Assembly: GCA_019351975.1 (NCBI GenBank)
Contig: JABBOG010000037.1
Span: 1 to 38,532, forward strand
DNA from: Acidobacteriota bacterium
GTDB lineage: Bacteria > Acidobacteriota > Terriglobia > Terriglobales > Acidobacteriaceae
Direction: 5' to 3'
Length of the DNA: 38,532 nucleotides
A program made the position numbers and the translations under genes. The notes beneath the pieces are model-generated. The model was not told where the DNA came from and made no database searches. It was given only the letters and a program-made list of their open reading frames with translations. Positions 24,566-33,915 of this stretch are shown in pieces. Positions within the stretch are counted from its first letter, which is position 1. The number at the start of each line of letters is the position of its first letter.

Positions 24566-27500
24566 ATGCTGACTGCTATCGTTCGCTTTTCACTTCGCTT
24601 CCGTGGTGCGCTTCTGTCGCTCGCCTTAGCGATGCTGGGGTACGGGATATTTACCCTCTCGCAGGCGAAATACGACGTGTTCCCAGAGTTCGCCCCTCCC
24701 GTCGTCACGATACAGACGGAGGCCCCCGGCCTTTCGCCTGAGCAGGTCGAGCTCTTGGTGACGCAGCCCATAGAAAACGTCATCAATGGCGTCACCGGGA
24801 TCGACTCGCTACGTTCGAACTCCATTCAAGGGCTCTCCGTCACCACGGTGATCTTCCACAACGGCAGTGACGTCTATCGGAATCGGCAGCTTGTAAACGA
24901 GCGCCTGGCGACACTGGCCGGACAGCTTCCTCACGGCGTCCTCGCGCCCATCATGGAACCCCTGAAACTCTCCACGGCGACAGTGCTGGTCGTAGGACTT
25001 ACATCGGAGAGCAAATCGCTGATGGATCTTCGGACGGCGGCGGACTGGACCTTGCGTCCTCGCCTGTTGGCCGTGCCAGGAGTCGCTAGCGTCTCGGTCT
25101 TTGGCGGCGAGGTAAAGCAGCTTCAGGTTCAACCTCTTGTCGATAAGCTCGTCCAGTACAACTTGTCCCTTAGCGATGTGGTCGCCGCGGCTCAAAAAGC
25201 GACTGGGGTCTTGGGCGCAGGATTTATCGAAAACTCTAATCAACGCCTCATTGTTCAGACAGAGGGTCAGTCCATTACTCCGGCTCAGATCGCGGCGACT
25301 GTTCTGGTGCGCCAGAACGGTGCGAACGTGACGTTGGGAGAAGTGGCAAATGTTGTCGAAGGGCCTGCTCCGCCGTTTGGAGCGGCTTCGGTGGAAGGCG
25401 AGACCGGAGTCATTCTGAACATCTCCGGCCAGTACGGTTCCAACACCGCCGATGTCACTACTGGAGTAGAGAAAGCCTTGGCCGAATTGAATCCCGCGCT
25501 GCAACAGCAAGGCATCCTCATGCGATCCGATCTGTTCAAGCCGGCGAAGTTTATCGACATCGCCGTCCACAATGTGCGAAATTCACTGCTGCTTGGAGCC
25601 GCGCTCGTTATCGTCGTCCTGTTCCTGTTCCTGTTCGATCTGCGCGTGGCAGCCATCTCCTGTTCTGCCATTCCATTATCTCTGCTTATAGCAGTGACTA
25701 TCATGGATCATATGGGCTTCACGTTGAACACCTTGACGCTGGGCGGCCTGGCGATAGCCATCGGCGAGGTTGTAGACGATGCAGTCATCGACGTTGAAAA
25801 CATCCTCCGTCGCCTGCGAGAAAATGCTGCTCTCGGCCACCCTCGTTCCGCGTTCGCGGTTGTTCTCGATGCTTCGATTGAAGTGCGGAGTGCGGTGGTC
25901 TACGCAACCTTTGCCGTCATCCTGGTCTTTCTTCCAATCCTGACGCTTTCGGGCGTCGCGGGCAGGCTGTTCGCTCCCTTGGGCATCGCTTACATCCTGT
26001 CCGTGCTGGCATCGCTTGCCGTAGCGCTGACAGTCACGCCGGCTCTGTCGCTGCTCCTGTTGGGCCATCGGAAAATCCGACCGATGGAGCCGCCCGTCGT
26101 GCTCTGGCTGCAAAAGCATTACCGCAGATTGCTCGCTCGCATTGAACGTGCTCCCCGGCTTGTGATGGGCTCCGTTGCGGTTCTGACAATCTTGGGCGTG
26201 GCGGCCCTGCCTTTTTTTACCCCAAGCTTTCTGCCCGAACTCCGAGAGGGTCACTACATCGTTCACATGACCTCGGTTCCCGGCTCTTCGCTCGAAGACT
26301 CGCTACGCATAGGCAGAGAGGTCAGTGCTGCTCTCCTTAAACTGCCCTTCGTGCGATCCGTTGGGCAGAGGGTCGGGCGTGCAGAACTATCGGAAGATAC
26401 GACTGGGCCAAACTACAGTGAATTTGAAGTGGATCTCAAACCACTCAGCGGGGAAGAGGAGGAAGCGGCTGTGGGCACTATGCGCAGTACATTTTCTCAA
26501 TTTTCGGGGGTAAGCTTCTCTATTTTGACGTTCCTTACCGAGCGAATCGAAGAGGTGATCTCGGGCTACACAGCCTCCACCGTCGTCAACATCTATGGAA
26601 ACGATCTCGACCAACTGGACCGGGAAGCAACGGAGGTCACGCGCGTCCTCAATGGAGTGCCGGGAGCGACCGACGTTCAAATGCAGTCGCCGCCGGGGAC
26701 ACCGCAAATGTCGGTCGCGCTGCGCACCCCCGAGCTACTGCACTGGGGCTTCGATCCGGTGACCGTGCTTCAGGATGTGCAAACCGCTTATCAGGGTCAG
26801 CAGGTCGGAGACATCTACGAGGGCAGCCGGGACTTTGCCGTGACAGTGATACTGCCTCCGGACAGTCGTAAGGATGCGGCATCTATCGCGAAATTGCCGA
26901 TCAGAGATCCGGACGGAATTTACATACCCCTGGGCACGCTGGCGAATGTGTCTCAAAAGGCTGGGCGATACAACATACTCCACGACGGGGCTCGCCGGGT
27001 GCAGACGATTACGCTCAATGTCGCTGGAAATAATACGGCTGCCTTCGTGCAAGCCGCACAATCTCAGATTGCGGCCAAGGTACATCTCGCCCCCGGAGAC
27101 TACGTACAATTCACGGGTACAGCGGCGGCTCAGGCGCAATCGCGCCGTGACCTAATTACGCACTCCCTCTTAGCCGCTTTGGGCATCGTCCTGTTGCTCT
27201 CCATTGTCCTGATGAATGGTCGCAATCTTATCCTTGTATTGGCGAACATCCCGTTCGCCTTGGTTGGAGGCGTTCTCGCTGTCTTCGCCGGGGGAGGCGG
27301 CCTGTCACTTGGGGCGATGGTTGGGTTTGTAACCCTTTTTGGAATCACACTCCGAAACTCCATCATGCTTATCTCCCATTACGAGCATTTGGTCGAAGAG
27401 GAAGGCATGGCATGGGGGTACGACACGGCCGTTCATGGTGCCTCTGAACGACTAGCCCCCATCCTCATGACGGCGCTCGTAACGGCTCTCGGACTACTGC

Positions 27501-27661
27501 CTCTTGCAATCGGTAGCGGGGCCGCTGGACAGGAAATCGAGGGACCACTCGCCATTGTCATTCTCGGTGGGCTGATTACATCCACCGCACTCAATCTTCT
27601 TGTTCTGCCCACGCTAGCACTCCGCTTCGGAAGATTTGAACGACGGTCGATTGATGCGTGA
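24566..27661 (+). CDS. Heavy-metal-type RND pump (second system)
   Basis: Inner-membrane proton-driven pump, 1031 residues, complete. Features: first helix near 12-30, DVFPEFAPPVVTIQTEAPGLSPEQVE, TM4 region AIGEVVDDAVIDVENILRRL, the second porter half with SILTFLTERIEEVISGYTAS, and the C-terminal helices. TM4 carries two adjacent Asp and an extra Asp before the Glu. It lacks the NRLDM motif of the CusA-like pump at 7714-10869, so it probably exports divalent metals or other compounds. It lies 20 bases after the adaptor and its stop nearly meets the convergent CDF gene. Confidence 0.9.
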   Translation: MLTAIVRFSLRFRGALLSLALAMLGYGIFTLSQAKYDVFPEFAPPVVTIQTEAPGLSPEQVELLVTQPIENVINGVTGIDSLRSNSIQGLSVTTVIFHNGSDVYRNRQLVNERLATLAGQLPHGVLAPIMEPLKLSTATVLVVGLTSESKSLMDLRTAADWTLRPRLLAVPGVASVSVFGGEVKQLQVQPLVDKLVQYNLSLSDVVAAAQKATGVLGAGFIENSNQRLIVQTEGQSITPAQIAATVLVRQNGANVTLGEVANVVEGPAPPFGAASVEGETGVILNISGQYGSNTADVTTGVEKALAELNPALQQQGILMRSDLFKPAKFIDIAVHNVRNSLLLGAALVIVVLFLFLFDLRVAAISCSAIPLSLLIAVTIMDHMGFTLNTLTLGGLAIAIGEVVDDAVIDVENILRRLRENAALGHPRSAFAVVLDASIEVRSAVVYATFAVILVFLPILTLSGVAGRLFAPLGIAYILSVLASLAVALTVTPALSLLLLGHRKIRPMEPPVVLWLQKHYRRLLARIERAPRLVMGSVAVLTILGVAALPFFTPSFLPELREGHYIVHMTSVPGSSLEDSLRIGREVSAALLKLPFVRSVGQRVGRAELSEDTTGPNYSEFEVDLKPLSGEEEEAAVGTMRSTFSQFSGVSFSILTFLTERIEEVISGYTASTVVNIYGNDLDQLDREATEVTRVLNGVPGATDVQMQSPPGTPQMSVALRTPELLHWGFDPVTVLQDVQTAYQGQQVGDIYEGSRDFAVTVILPPDSRKDAASIAKLPIRDPDGIYIPLGTLANVSQKAGRYNILHDGARRVQTITLNVAGNNTAAFVQAAQSQIAAKVHLAPGDYVQFTGTAAAQAQSRRDLITHSLLAALGIVLLLSIVLMNGRNLILVLANIPFALVGGVLAVFAGGGGLSLGAMVGFVTLFGITLRNSIMLISHYEHLVEEEGMAWGYDTAVHGASERLAPILMTALVTALGLLPLAIGSGAAGQEIEGPLAIVILGGLITSTALNLLVLPTLALRFGRFERRSIDA

Positions 27662-27663
27662 TC

Positions 27664-28260
27664 TTAGTCGGTGGCCGTTTCGTGTTCTATCCTGGCTGCG
27701 CTCCACACCTCGTGAGCGGCATCAGCGTTCAAAGCCGCAATCCCAAGTCCCACGATCAGATCGGGCCACCCCGACCGGGTGTAGACCGTCACGATCGCAG
27801 TCGCAATCATCGCGACATTTGCCACGGCATCATTTCGAGCTGACAGAAATGCTGCTCGCGTAAGGCTACCGCTATGCCTTCGGAACCGTACCAGCAACAA
27901 AGCGCAGAACAGATTGATGAGCAAAGCGCCCGTCGCAGTTAAGGAAAGGAAGAGAGGCGCAGGCGGCAACGGGGCATGGATCTTGTCCCACGCGGTCCAT
28001 AGCGTCGCGACGCCTGGAACGAGGAGGATGCAGGCAAGGCCGATGCCGAGCCGTGCTCGATTCCTGCCACCCCACCCAAGCGCGACAGCGATGAGAGTAT
28101 TCAGCGAGGCGTCTTCCAAGAAGTCAACGCTATCCGCAAAGAGCGAGACGGAGCCGATCCTCCGCGCTACCGTAAACTCGACGGCGAAGTAAGCTAGATT
28201 CAACAGAGCGACAAGCAGAACAGTGTTGCGAAGGCTTCGACGCATATTGCGAGCTAGCAT
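27664..28260 (-). CDS. CDF-like cation transporter lacking the cytoplasmic domain
   Basis: A 198-residue six-helix protein of the cation diffusion facilitator type. TM2 reads FADSVDFLEDAS and TM5 reads FLSARNDAVANV. In zinc CDFs these positions are HxxxD and HxxxD; here TM2 is DxxxD (46, 50) and TM5 is SxxxD, with no His. That pattern suggests a different ion or altered coordination. The usual C-terminal cytoplasmic domain is missing. The gene converges on the second RND pump, ending three bases from it. Direct metal export from the cytoplasm is the likely role. Confidence 0.8.
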   Translation of the reverse strand: MLARNMRRSLRNTVLLVALLNLAYFAVEFTVARRIGSVSLFADSVDFLEDASLNTLIAVALGWGGRNRARLGIGLACILLVPGVATLWTAWDKIHAPLPPAPLFLSLTATGALLINLFCALLLVRFRRHSGSLTRAAFLSARNDAVANVAMIATAIVTVYTRSGWPDLIVGLGIAALNADAAHEVWSAARIEHETATD

Positions 28261-28557
28261 AACACTCTACTTGAACGTTACAGAATCGTAACGCCATCTT
28301 ATGTTGGCGCGGATTTCTCGCTCATAGCGCGCCTCTGACTTTAGGATTTGGTCTCGGCTCCGTCCCTGTCCGCTTCTTAAGACTTACTGTTTTCGCCGAC
28401 CTCGATATAGGCTCAACGGCCTCCGATTCTCCGGGGCGTAATAGAGAGGGCCGCGGGCCGCTCTCTGCGACAGGCTTCGGATCGCTCCGGCCTCAGCTGG
28501 GTACGGTCTCTCCGTAGAAATGTACTCTAAAGATTAAGCCTCAGTTCGCAACTTAAA
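28261..28557. other. Leader of the CDF-like gene; one strong hairpin
   Basis: No gene seen. It should hold the minus-strand promoter of the CDF-like gene. At 28443-28466 there is AGAGAG-GGCC, a three-base loop, GGCC-G-CTCTCT: ten pairs with one bulged G, no T-run on either side. A small hairpin TACGG/CCGTA lies at 28502-28516. Confidence 0.4.
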
Positions 28558-28948
28558 GGGTGGAAGCGGTCGCCGCTGGCGGCTGGAGCCGGGAGGAGAC
28601 TTCCGCCCGTAAATGAACTGCTGCATCTTGTTCGCCCGTGAACAAGATGAGAACAGATCTAACGGACGGTGCTCCCGCTCGACGTATGGCAGGGCCATTG
28701 CCATTCGCTACAGTATGTCCGATGATGAGTGTGGGACGGGTACGCACCGTCCTGGGGTGTGGAAACCCCTAACAGAGTAATGCGCGCCTACCAAGGTGTG
28801 TAGAGATTCCCTTGCCTTTGCGGTCGGGGAGCCTGTGACGTATGTCCAGGCCCCTGAAGCTAAAGGTCACAGGAACCGTACTCTGTTCGGTTTTCCAACT
28901 CCCCGATCACGGGTTTATAAGGGCTGTTTGCGGGGGCGTACCGCAGAC
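28558..28948 (+). ncRNA. Candidate large structured RNA of unknown class
   Basis: No convincing protein is encoded. Helices follow one another along the plus strand: GGGTGGAAG/CTTCCGCCC (28558-28608, nine pairs, one U-G, with inner hairpins); CATCTTGTTC/GAACAAGATG (28624-28649, ten pairs); GGACGG/CCGTCC (28734-28752); GGGGT/ACCCC (28754-28769); a junction closed by GGTCGGGGAG/CTCCCCGATC (28822-28908) that encloses CCTGTGAC/GTCACAGG and AACCG/CGGTT; and GTTTGCGG/CCGCAGAC (28926-28948). All four non-Watson-Crick positions are G-U only if the plus strand is the RNA. It may be the 5' ribozyme part of a group II intron without its reverse transcriptase, or a stand-alone RNA. Class not identified. 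Confidence 0.5.
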
Positions 28949-29141
28949 GTTTTCCCTTCGGCCAAGTTGAGGAGTTGCTATTGATCCCTCCTGCGACAAC
29001 GGCATGTACTGTCGACTGCGGCACCAGACGGTCCGCCTATACAGCTTCGATCCTGTACGCCAGCGCCCAATACTCTCCATCCATTACAAGCAACTGCCTG
29101 CCGCCAGTGCGAGATGTTAGTTGTTGCGAAGGGGCATTCGT

Positions 29142-30221
29142 ATGAGTGAAGCAGGCCATCTGATCTTTCACCTGGACGAAGAAGGTAGCCTCTTGCTCCC
29201 AAGGCAGTGCAGCCTTTCCGTTGCCTGTTATGAGTCGGAGGAAGTGCGTGAAGCCGTGACGATGTCTATGGAGCAGATTCTGTATGCCCTCGCACTCGTC
29301 GGTATGGACCTTCGCGCTCTGGACGGAATCACAATGTCCCACGACTGCCGGGCGGACGCAACGGCATTACAGCGTATGCCGGAGGGACAAATTCCTTTGG
29401 AGATGACCGACCGCGCCGACACGATGGAGATGGCTCGGACGGTGGCGGTATGGCGGGGGGAAGAGCTGCGCTTCCATATAGTGTTTCGGTTTGGCATAGG
29501 CGTGATGATGTTCTCGCCCGAGAAAGAGCTGAAAACAGTGGCGCAAGCCTGCATCGCTCACGAAGCCGCGCATGTCGAACACGAAGGCCATCTCTACCGA
29601 ACGTTTCCCGGCATCTATGGCCGTCCGTTGGAGTGCGGAAACCGCTCGCGACAGACCTTCCTGAAAGCAATGGATACGTGGAGCGAGTATGCTGCGTGCC
29701 GGTCCTCGGCAATGTTCCGGCCAGAAGCCGTTTCGGAATTTGAAGGAATCTTATGCCGTGCGCTAGAAGACAGCCTCGCTGCCTCCAAAGAACAGATCGC
29801 CGCCTACCGGGAAGATCGGAACGCCAAAGAAGTCTTTGTCGGAATCCAGCAACTCTTCGGCGACGTGTTCATCCATGCAGGATACTTCCTGGGGCATCTC
29901 GATGGTCTCGAACTGAAGCTCGAAGACGATGCCCCCGGCGTGTCAAAACTGTTCCAGACGCATCCGCAGATTCACTCCTTGATCGTCCGCTTGCGTCGTG
30001 TATTGCATGGAATGTGGCTCAGTGAATATGGGTGGCAGTCCATCGAAGTTTTCGCCCCGATCTACGATCTGATCTGCGAGATGATGGCACTGCACGGATT
30101 CGTCTTTGCGAGACATCCGACGGAATGGCGAGTCGTCATGTGTGAAGAGGAACACAGGCCTAACGACATCCAAAACGCCTTGGCGGACTGGATGGCACGG
30201 CCCGATCCTTCCGAGAAGTGA
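29142..30221 (+). CDS. Unrecognised HExxH protein, putative zinc metallopeptidase
   Basis: A 359-residue soluble protein of no family I can name. It has HEAAHVEHEGH at 140-150 (zinc motif HExxH) and, about 40 residues later, TWSEYAACR with Glu182, a good third ligand in the gluzincin style. No signal peptide or membrane helix is seen, so it should be cytoplasmic. The start at 29142 follows GCGAAGGGG; an upstream GTG/TTG-type extension is less likely. It is convergent with the relaxase gene, lies on the opposite strand from the transfer block, and follows the structured non-coding region. An accessory, antirestriction-like or toxin role is possible; none is shown. Confidence 0.7.
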   Translation: MSEAGHLIFHLDEEGSLLLPRQCSLSVACYESEEVREAVTMSMEQILYALALVGMDLRALDGITMSHDCRADATALQRMPEGQIPLEMTDRADTMEMARTVAVWRGEELRFHIVFRFGIGVMMFSPEKELKTVAQACIAHEAAHVEHEGHLYRTFPGIYGRPLECGNRSRQTFLKAMDTWSEYAACRSSAMFRPEAVSEFEGILCRALEDSLAASKEQIAAYREDRNAKEVFVGIQQLFGDVFIHAGYFLGHLDGLELKLEDDAPGVSKLFQTHPQIHSLIVRLRRVLHGMWLSEYGWQSIEVFAPIYDLICEMMALHGFVFARHPTEWRVVMCEEEHRPNDIQNALADWMARPDPSEK

Positions 30222-30244
30222 TGTCAACGATGTTCAACCTATTG

Positions 30245-33200
30245 CTAAAGGCCTATCCCAAAGCCCTCCAACTCGATTTGAGGCATAGACGGTGTGGAGA
30301 CGGTTCCGATAGTGGGCGAAAGCGGATTCTGCGAGAACGCATTCTGCGTGCCTGAAATGGCTTTTCCCGTTGCGATTTCCCGGCTGTCGGATGTGTAGAG
30401 GGTGAGATCGCGAATATGCGGAGAAAGGCGTGTAAGCGACTCCGGTTGTTGGGCAAGTTGGGAGGCATCGCCGGTAATGAGAACACGATCGACAGTGGCA
30501 CGCTGTGCGCTCGCCACCGCATAGCCATACTCGATATGTCGGGTTTGATCCGGGCTCACCTCGACGGACTTCCCATTATCGAGGCGGACGGACAGCGCGT
30601 TGTCCTCTCCGATCCGCTCAACGGTGGCGAAAGCGCCGGAACGGATATGAGCCTTCTGATCTGAGGTTGTGAAGATGATTCGTTCCCCAATCGCAACGTC
30701 GCGCCGGTCTTCGCGGTAGACGATACTCTGCCCGGTCTGCCTTTTCAAAAGTGCCGGATTGTAGGAGACCTCGTTGCCGTCGCGGGTCGCGACGGTAAGG
30801 GTGTTGGAGCGGGCATCGACGGACAGCACGGTACTCGTGCTGTTGTCGGCGATGCCATGCTCAACGGGGCTGCCAGTCTTATAACGGATCTCATCACCGG
30901 GTGCATAGTTCGCCGCGAGACGCGGATTGTCGAAGTTCTGCACAACTAGGACTGGGACGGATCGGCTTTCCGCTGCGAGCCGCCCTTGCTGCCGCAACTC
31001 ATCACGAACAAGCTGGGTCAACTCCCGCCGTTCGTCAGCATCGGGCGCAACGATGATGACGCGATCTTGCTGCGCGGTATAAGCAAGCGAGACTGCGGCA
31101 ATCCGATGTTCGGAATTGGCATATTCATGGAGCCGCCCTCGCTCCTGTAGCTTAGTCGTGGCCGAAGCATGATCGTTCGCAAGGAACGCAGCGACCGTCT
31201 GCTGTATCTCATTCGTGGAACTCGGTGGGCGAAAGTCCACGGCGGCGGTCTTCGAGATGTCGGTCGCCAACCGCTCTCCGAGTGTTTCGGCATTGTTGGT
31301 ATACACCCGCGCATCGTCCGAGGCCCGCGAGATGGCAACGTAAGCGAGTCGCGTATTGATGAGATTGTGTGCGCTGTCGGTGTCGAAATGAGCGAGTACG
31401 CGGGCCGCGGTAAGCCCCTGCGAGCTATGAGAGGTTACGGCGTAGCCGTGATCGAACTGCCGAAACTCAGCGGCATCGAATGTGATGTTTCGCTCGGCTT
31501 TCCCGTCCATCCGCACGCTCACTTGGTGGTCTTTGATCTCCGTGATGGTTCCAAGGTCGCGGTTGGCGACACCAAGCTCTTTATTGGACGAGGTCATTTG
31601 AATCCGATCGCCGGTAGCGAATTCGCGTTCCGTCTCACGGAAGACATGGACGCCGCGCAACCGTCGCGGGTCATACGTCACATTCGTTCCGTTTTCAAGC
31701 GCGACAGTGAGCGTATTGGTGCGGGCACCCACGGTGCGAACGGTGGCGAAACTGTCCCGCTCGATGCCTTCGGTCTTGCTGCCGGTGGTGTATTGGAGTA
31801 CCTCGCCTGCGTTGTAACGCGCCGCCCAGGTGCGGTCGGCTCCGGTCATATCGGAACGATGAGTAAGTGTCCGAAAGGTCTGCGCGTCTGCTGTCAGAAC
31901 ACCTTTCTGCAGCAGTTCGGCACGGACGGCTTCATTGATGTGCTGACGGCTGCGATTGTCGGGAGAGACGACGATGGTATTCTCCGGCTGCGCGGCATAA
32001 TCCCTGGCGATGGCCGCGATGCGTTCCAGCCTATCTCTTATCTCTGTAATCCGTCCCTGGCTGGCAAGCATGTCGATGCCTTGCTGGGTGTTGTTCTTCG
32101 CAAGCTGTTCGACCGCTTTGAGCAATTCAGGGTCCTTCTGCCGCATAATACGGTCAAGCTGCGAGGTGCGCATTCCAGTGTCCCGCATTTGCTCGAAGGG
32201 CTTTCCGGCGTCTACTCCCTGATGCTGGCTGGTGTCGCCAATGACCAATAGGCGGTCGTTCGGTTTCAGCTTGTCGAGGAAGGCCCGCATCTGCCGGGTG
32301 CTGGCGAGACTCGACTCGTCCAGCATGTATAGATGGCGCAATTCATAGTTGGCGCTGGGGCGGTTCTCGCCACGCGCAAGGAAACTCTGCAAGGTTGTCG
32401 CATCGATCCCGGCCTCGCGGAGCTGCGCCGACGCGCGAGAGGTCGGGGCAAAACCCTCAACCGTGTAACCGCTCTTTTCCGCGCCTTCGCGGATGGACGC
32501 CAGCACGGTTGTCTTCCCACTGCCTGCCCGGCCCTGCAAGCCATGAATGCGGTCCGTGGAATTGAGAACTTCCTCGATCACGCGACGCTGGGAGTCGTTC
32601 AGGAAGTCTCTCGAACCTGCCTGCTCCTGGGCCAGCTTCGCACTCATGATCGGTTGAACAGCATTCTTTCCGGCAACGACATGGGCAATGTTGGTGCGTT
32701 CTGCCGCGATGGTTTCCGGCGTGGTAAAGCTGCGGCCGGAGGCGTACTTCGCAGCCTCGACGGAGCGGAAGTCTCCACGCTCGCGCCTCGCCTCGAAGTC
32801 GGTGCGAACCTCGGCATAGGTCGTCTCTCCCATGCCGCGCCGCAACGCGTCCCGGAAGATGAGCCGCTCATCGGCGACGGCCTCGCGCTCGAAAAGACTG
32901 TCCCGCGCATAGGTGATGGCCTCCTTCGCGCGAGTCGCTCGATCTGGAATACGCTCCTGCATCTGGGCGCGTTCCCGTGCCCCTAGCACTACTTGTCGCG
33001 GCTGGTTGCCGTACTCGGCGGCGACGTTTCGATGGGCCTCCAGGACCTGATCGCGGGTAAAGGTCTGCTTTTTCTCGCGTGTGGAGTGAGCTGCGATCTG
33101 CGCCGCTCTCGGGCCACTGACGCCACTTCTCTCCATCTCATCTTTGATCTGTTGCGAGCGTAGACTCGATGCATCCAGATACGCCTGCGTATAGCCTTTG

Positions 33201-33913
33201 ATCTCCGGCGCGCCGCTTTTTCCCGGTTCGATTTCATAGCCAAGGTCGCGTAACCGGTACATCAATTCGGACTGGTAGACCGCCGTGGCAAATTGCTTGC
33301 TCTCAAAGAATGGCCGTTCCTGAAGAGCCCTCGTCGAAGCATCGGCCCGCTCGGTGACGTTGAAGATGACGGCGTGGGTGTGGAGTTGCGGCGCGGCGTA
33401 GCCGTCGACGGGCCGGGCAGTGTCATGTTCAAACTTCGCAGCGATGAACTTCCCGGTGTTCTCGGGTGGGTTGTTGCCGCCGATCCGCGCGTGCGTGTAT
33501 TTCTCCAGTTCATTCAGGGCTACAGTAACAGCGGTGGCGTGGGCTTCCCGAACCCGGTCATCCCCTCCGACTAGAGCGGTCAACGAGACGGATTTCGGCG
33601 CGGAAAAGGTAGCATCCCAACCGGCGCGATGCTTCACGGCCTTCACCGTCTTTCCGTTTGCATTCTGATACTCCACGGCATCTCGGTGACGAACCATCTG
33701 GACCTCGGTGTGCGGATGCTGACCCTCCGAGAGACGGGAAAACTCCTGGGCCGTCACCTCGCCGGAGAGTCCCAGCGAGGTTGCGAGCCGCCCCTGCCAT
33801 TCTCCCTTCACCTCGTCACCCTGTTTGTAATAACTCTGGGCAGCGGACGTGTACTCCAGCTTGTGATAGGTCTGAGCCTGACCGGAACTGAGCGCTTTGG
33901 AGATGGTCATCAT
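30245..33913 (-). CDS. MobF conjugative relaxase-helicase (TrwC/TraI type)
   Basis: Nicks the plasmid at oriT, stays bound to the cut strand and unwinds it. Length 1222 residues. The relaxase domain spans about 1-300, with candidate catalytic Tyr21, Tyr28 and Tyr29 and metal-binding His163, His178 and His180 (QLHTHAVIFN). The RecD-like helicase has Walker A GRAGSGKT (461-468) and LYMLDESSL (528-536), with later motifs to about 870. Residues about 905-1175 repeat the pattern of about 604-870, without a Walker A. The start lies two bases after the coupling-protein stop with GGGAGAT upstream, so the genes are coupled. Confidence 0.93.
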   Translation of the reverse strand: MMTISKALSSGQAQTYHKLEYTSAAQSYYKQGDEVKGEWQGRLATSLGLSGEVTAQEFSRLSEGQHPHTEVQMVRHRDAVEYQNANGKTVKAVKHRAGWDATFSAPKSVSLTALVGGDDRVREAHATAVTVALNELEKYTHARIGGNNPPENTGKFIAAKFEHDTARPVDGYAAPQLHTHAVIFNVTERADASTRALQERPFFESKQFATAVYQSELMYRLRDLGYEIEPGKSGAPEIKGYTQAYLDASSLRSQQIKDEMERSGVSGPRAAQIAAHSTREKKQTFTRDQVLEAHRNVAAEYGNQPRQVVLGARERAQMQERIPDRATRAKEAITYARDSLFEREAVADERLIFRDALRRGMGETTYAEVRTDFEARRERGDFRSVEAAKYASGRSFTTPETIAAERTNIAHVVAGKNAVQPIMSAKLAQEQAGSRDFLNDSQRRVIEEVLNSTDRIHGLQGRAGSGKTTVLASIREGAEKSGYTVEGFAPTSRASAQLREAGIDATTLQSFLARGENRPSANYELRHLYMLDESSLASTRQMRAFLDKLKPNDRLLVIGDTSQHQGVDAGKPFEQMRDTGMRTSQLDRIMRQKDPELLKAVEQLAKNNTQQGIDMLASQGRITEIRDRLERIAAIARDYAAQPENTIVVSPDNRSRQHINEAVRAELLQKGVLTADAQTFRTLTHRSDMTGADRTWAARYNAGEVLQYTTGSKTEGIERDSFATVRTVGARTNTLTVALENGTNVTYDPRRLRGVHVFRETEREFATGDRIQMTSSNKELGVANRDLGTITEIKDHQVSVRMDGKAERNITFDAAEFRQFDHGYAVTSHSSQGLTAARVLAHFDTDSAHNLINTRLAYVAISRASDDARVYTNNAETLGERLATDISKTAAVDFRPPSSTNEIQQTVAAFLANDHASATTKLQERGRLHEYANSEHRIAAVSLAYTAQQDRVIIVAPDADERRELTQLVRDELRQQGRLAAESRSVPVLVVQNFDNPRLAANYAPGDEIRYKTGSPVEHGIADNSTSTVLSVDARSNTLTVATRDGNEVSYNPALLKRQTGQSIVYREDRRDVAIGERIIFTTSDQKAHIRSGAFATVERIGEDNALSVRLDNGKSVEVSPDQTRHIEYGYAVASAQRATVDRVLITGDASQLAQQPESLTRLSPHIRDLTLYTSDSREIATGKAISGTQNAFSQNPLSPTIGTVSTPSMPQIELEGFGIGL

Positions 33914-33915
33914 GG

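Noticed and set aside
28796-28984. Small plus-strand frame in the structured region
   Set aside because: It overlaps the paired stems, has no domain or clear ribosome site, and the helix pattern explains the sequence better.
31169-32251. Open frame of 360 codons on the plus strand inside the relaxase gene
   Set aside because: Antisense to well-conserved helicase motifs; no independent evidence.
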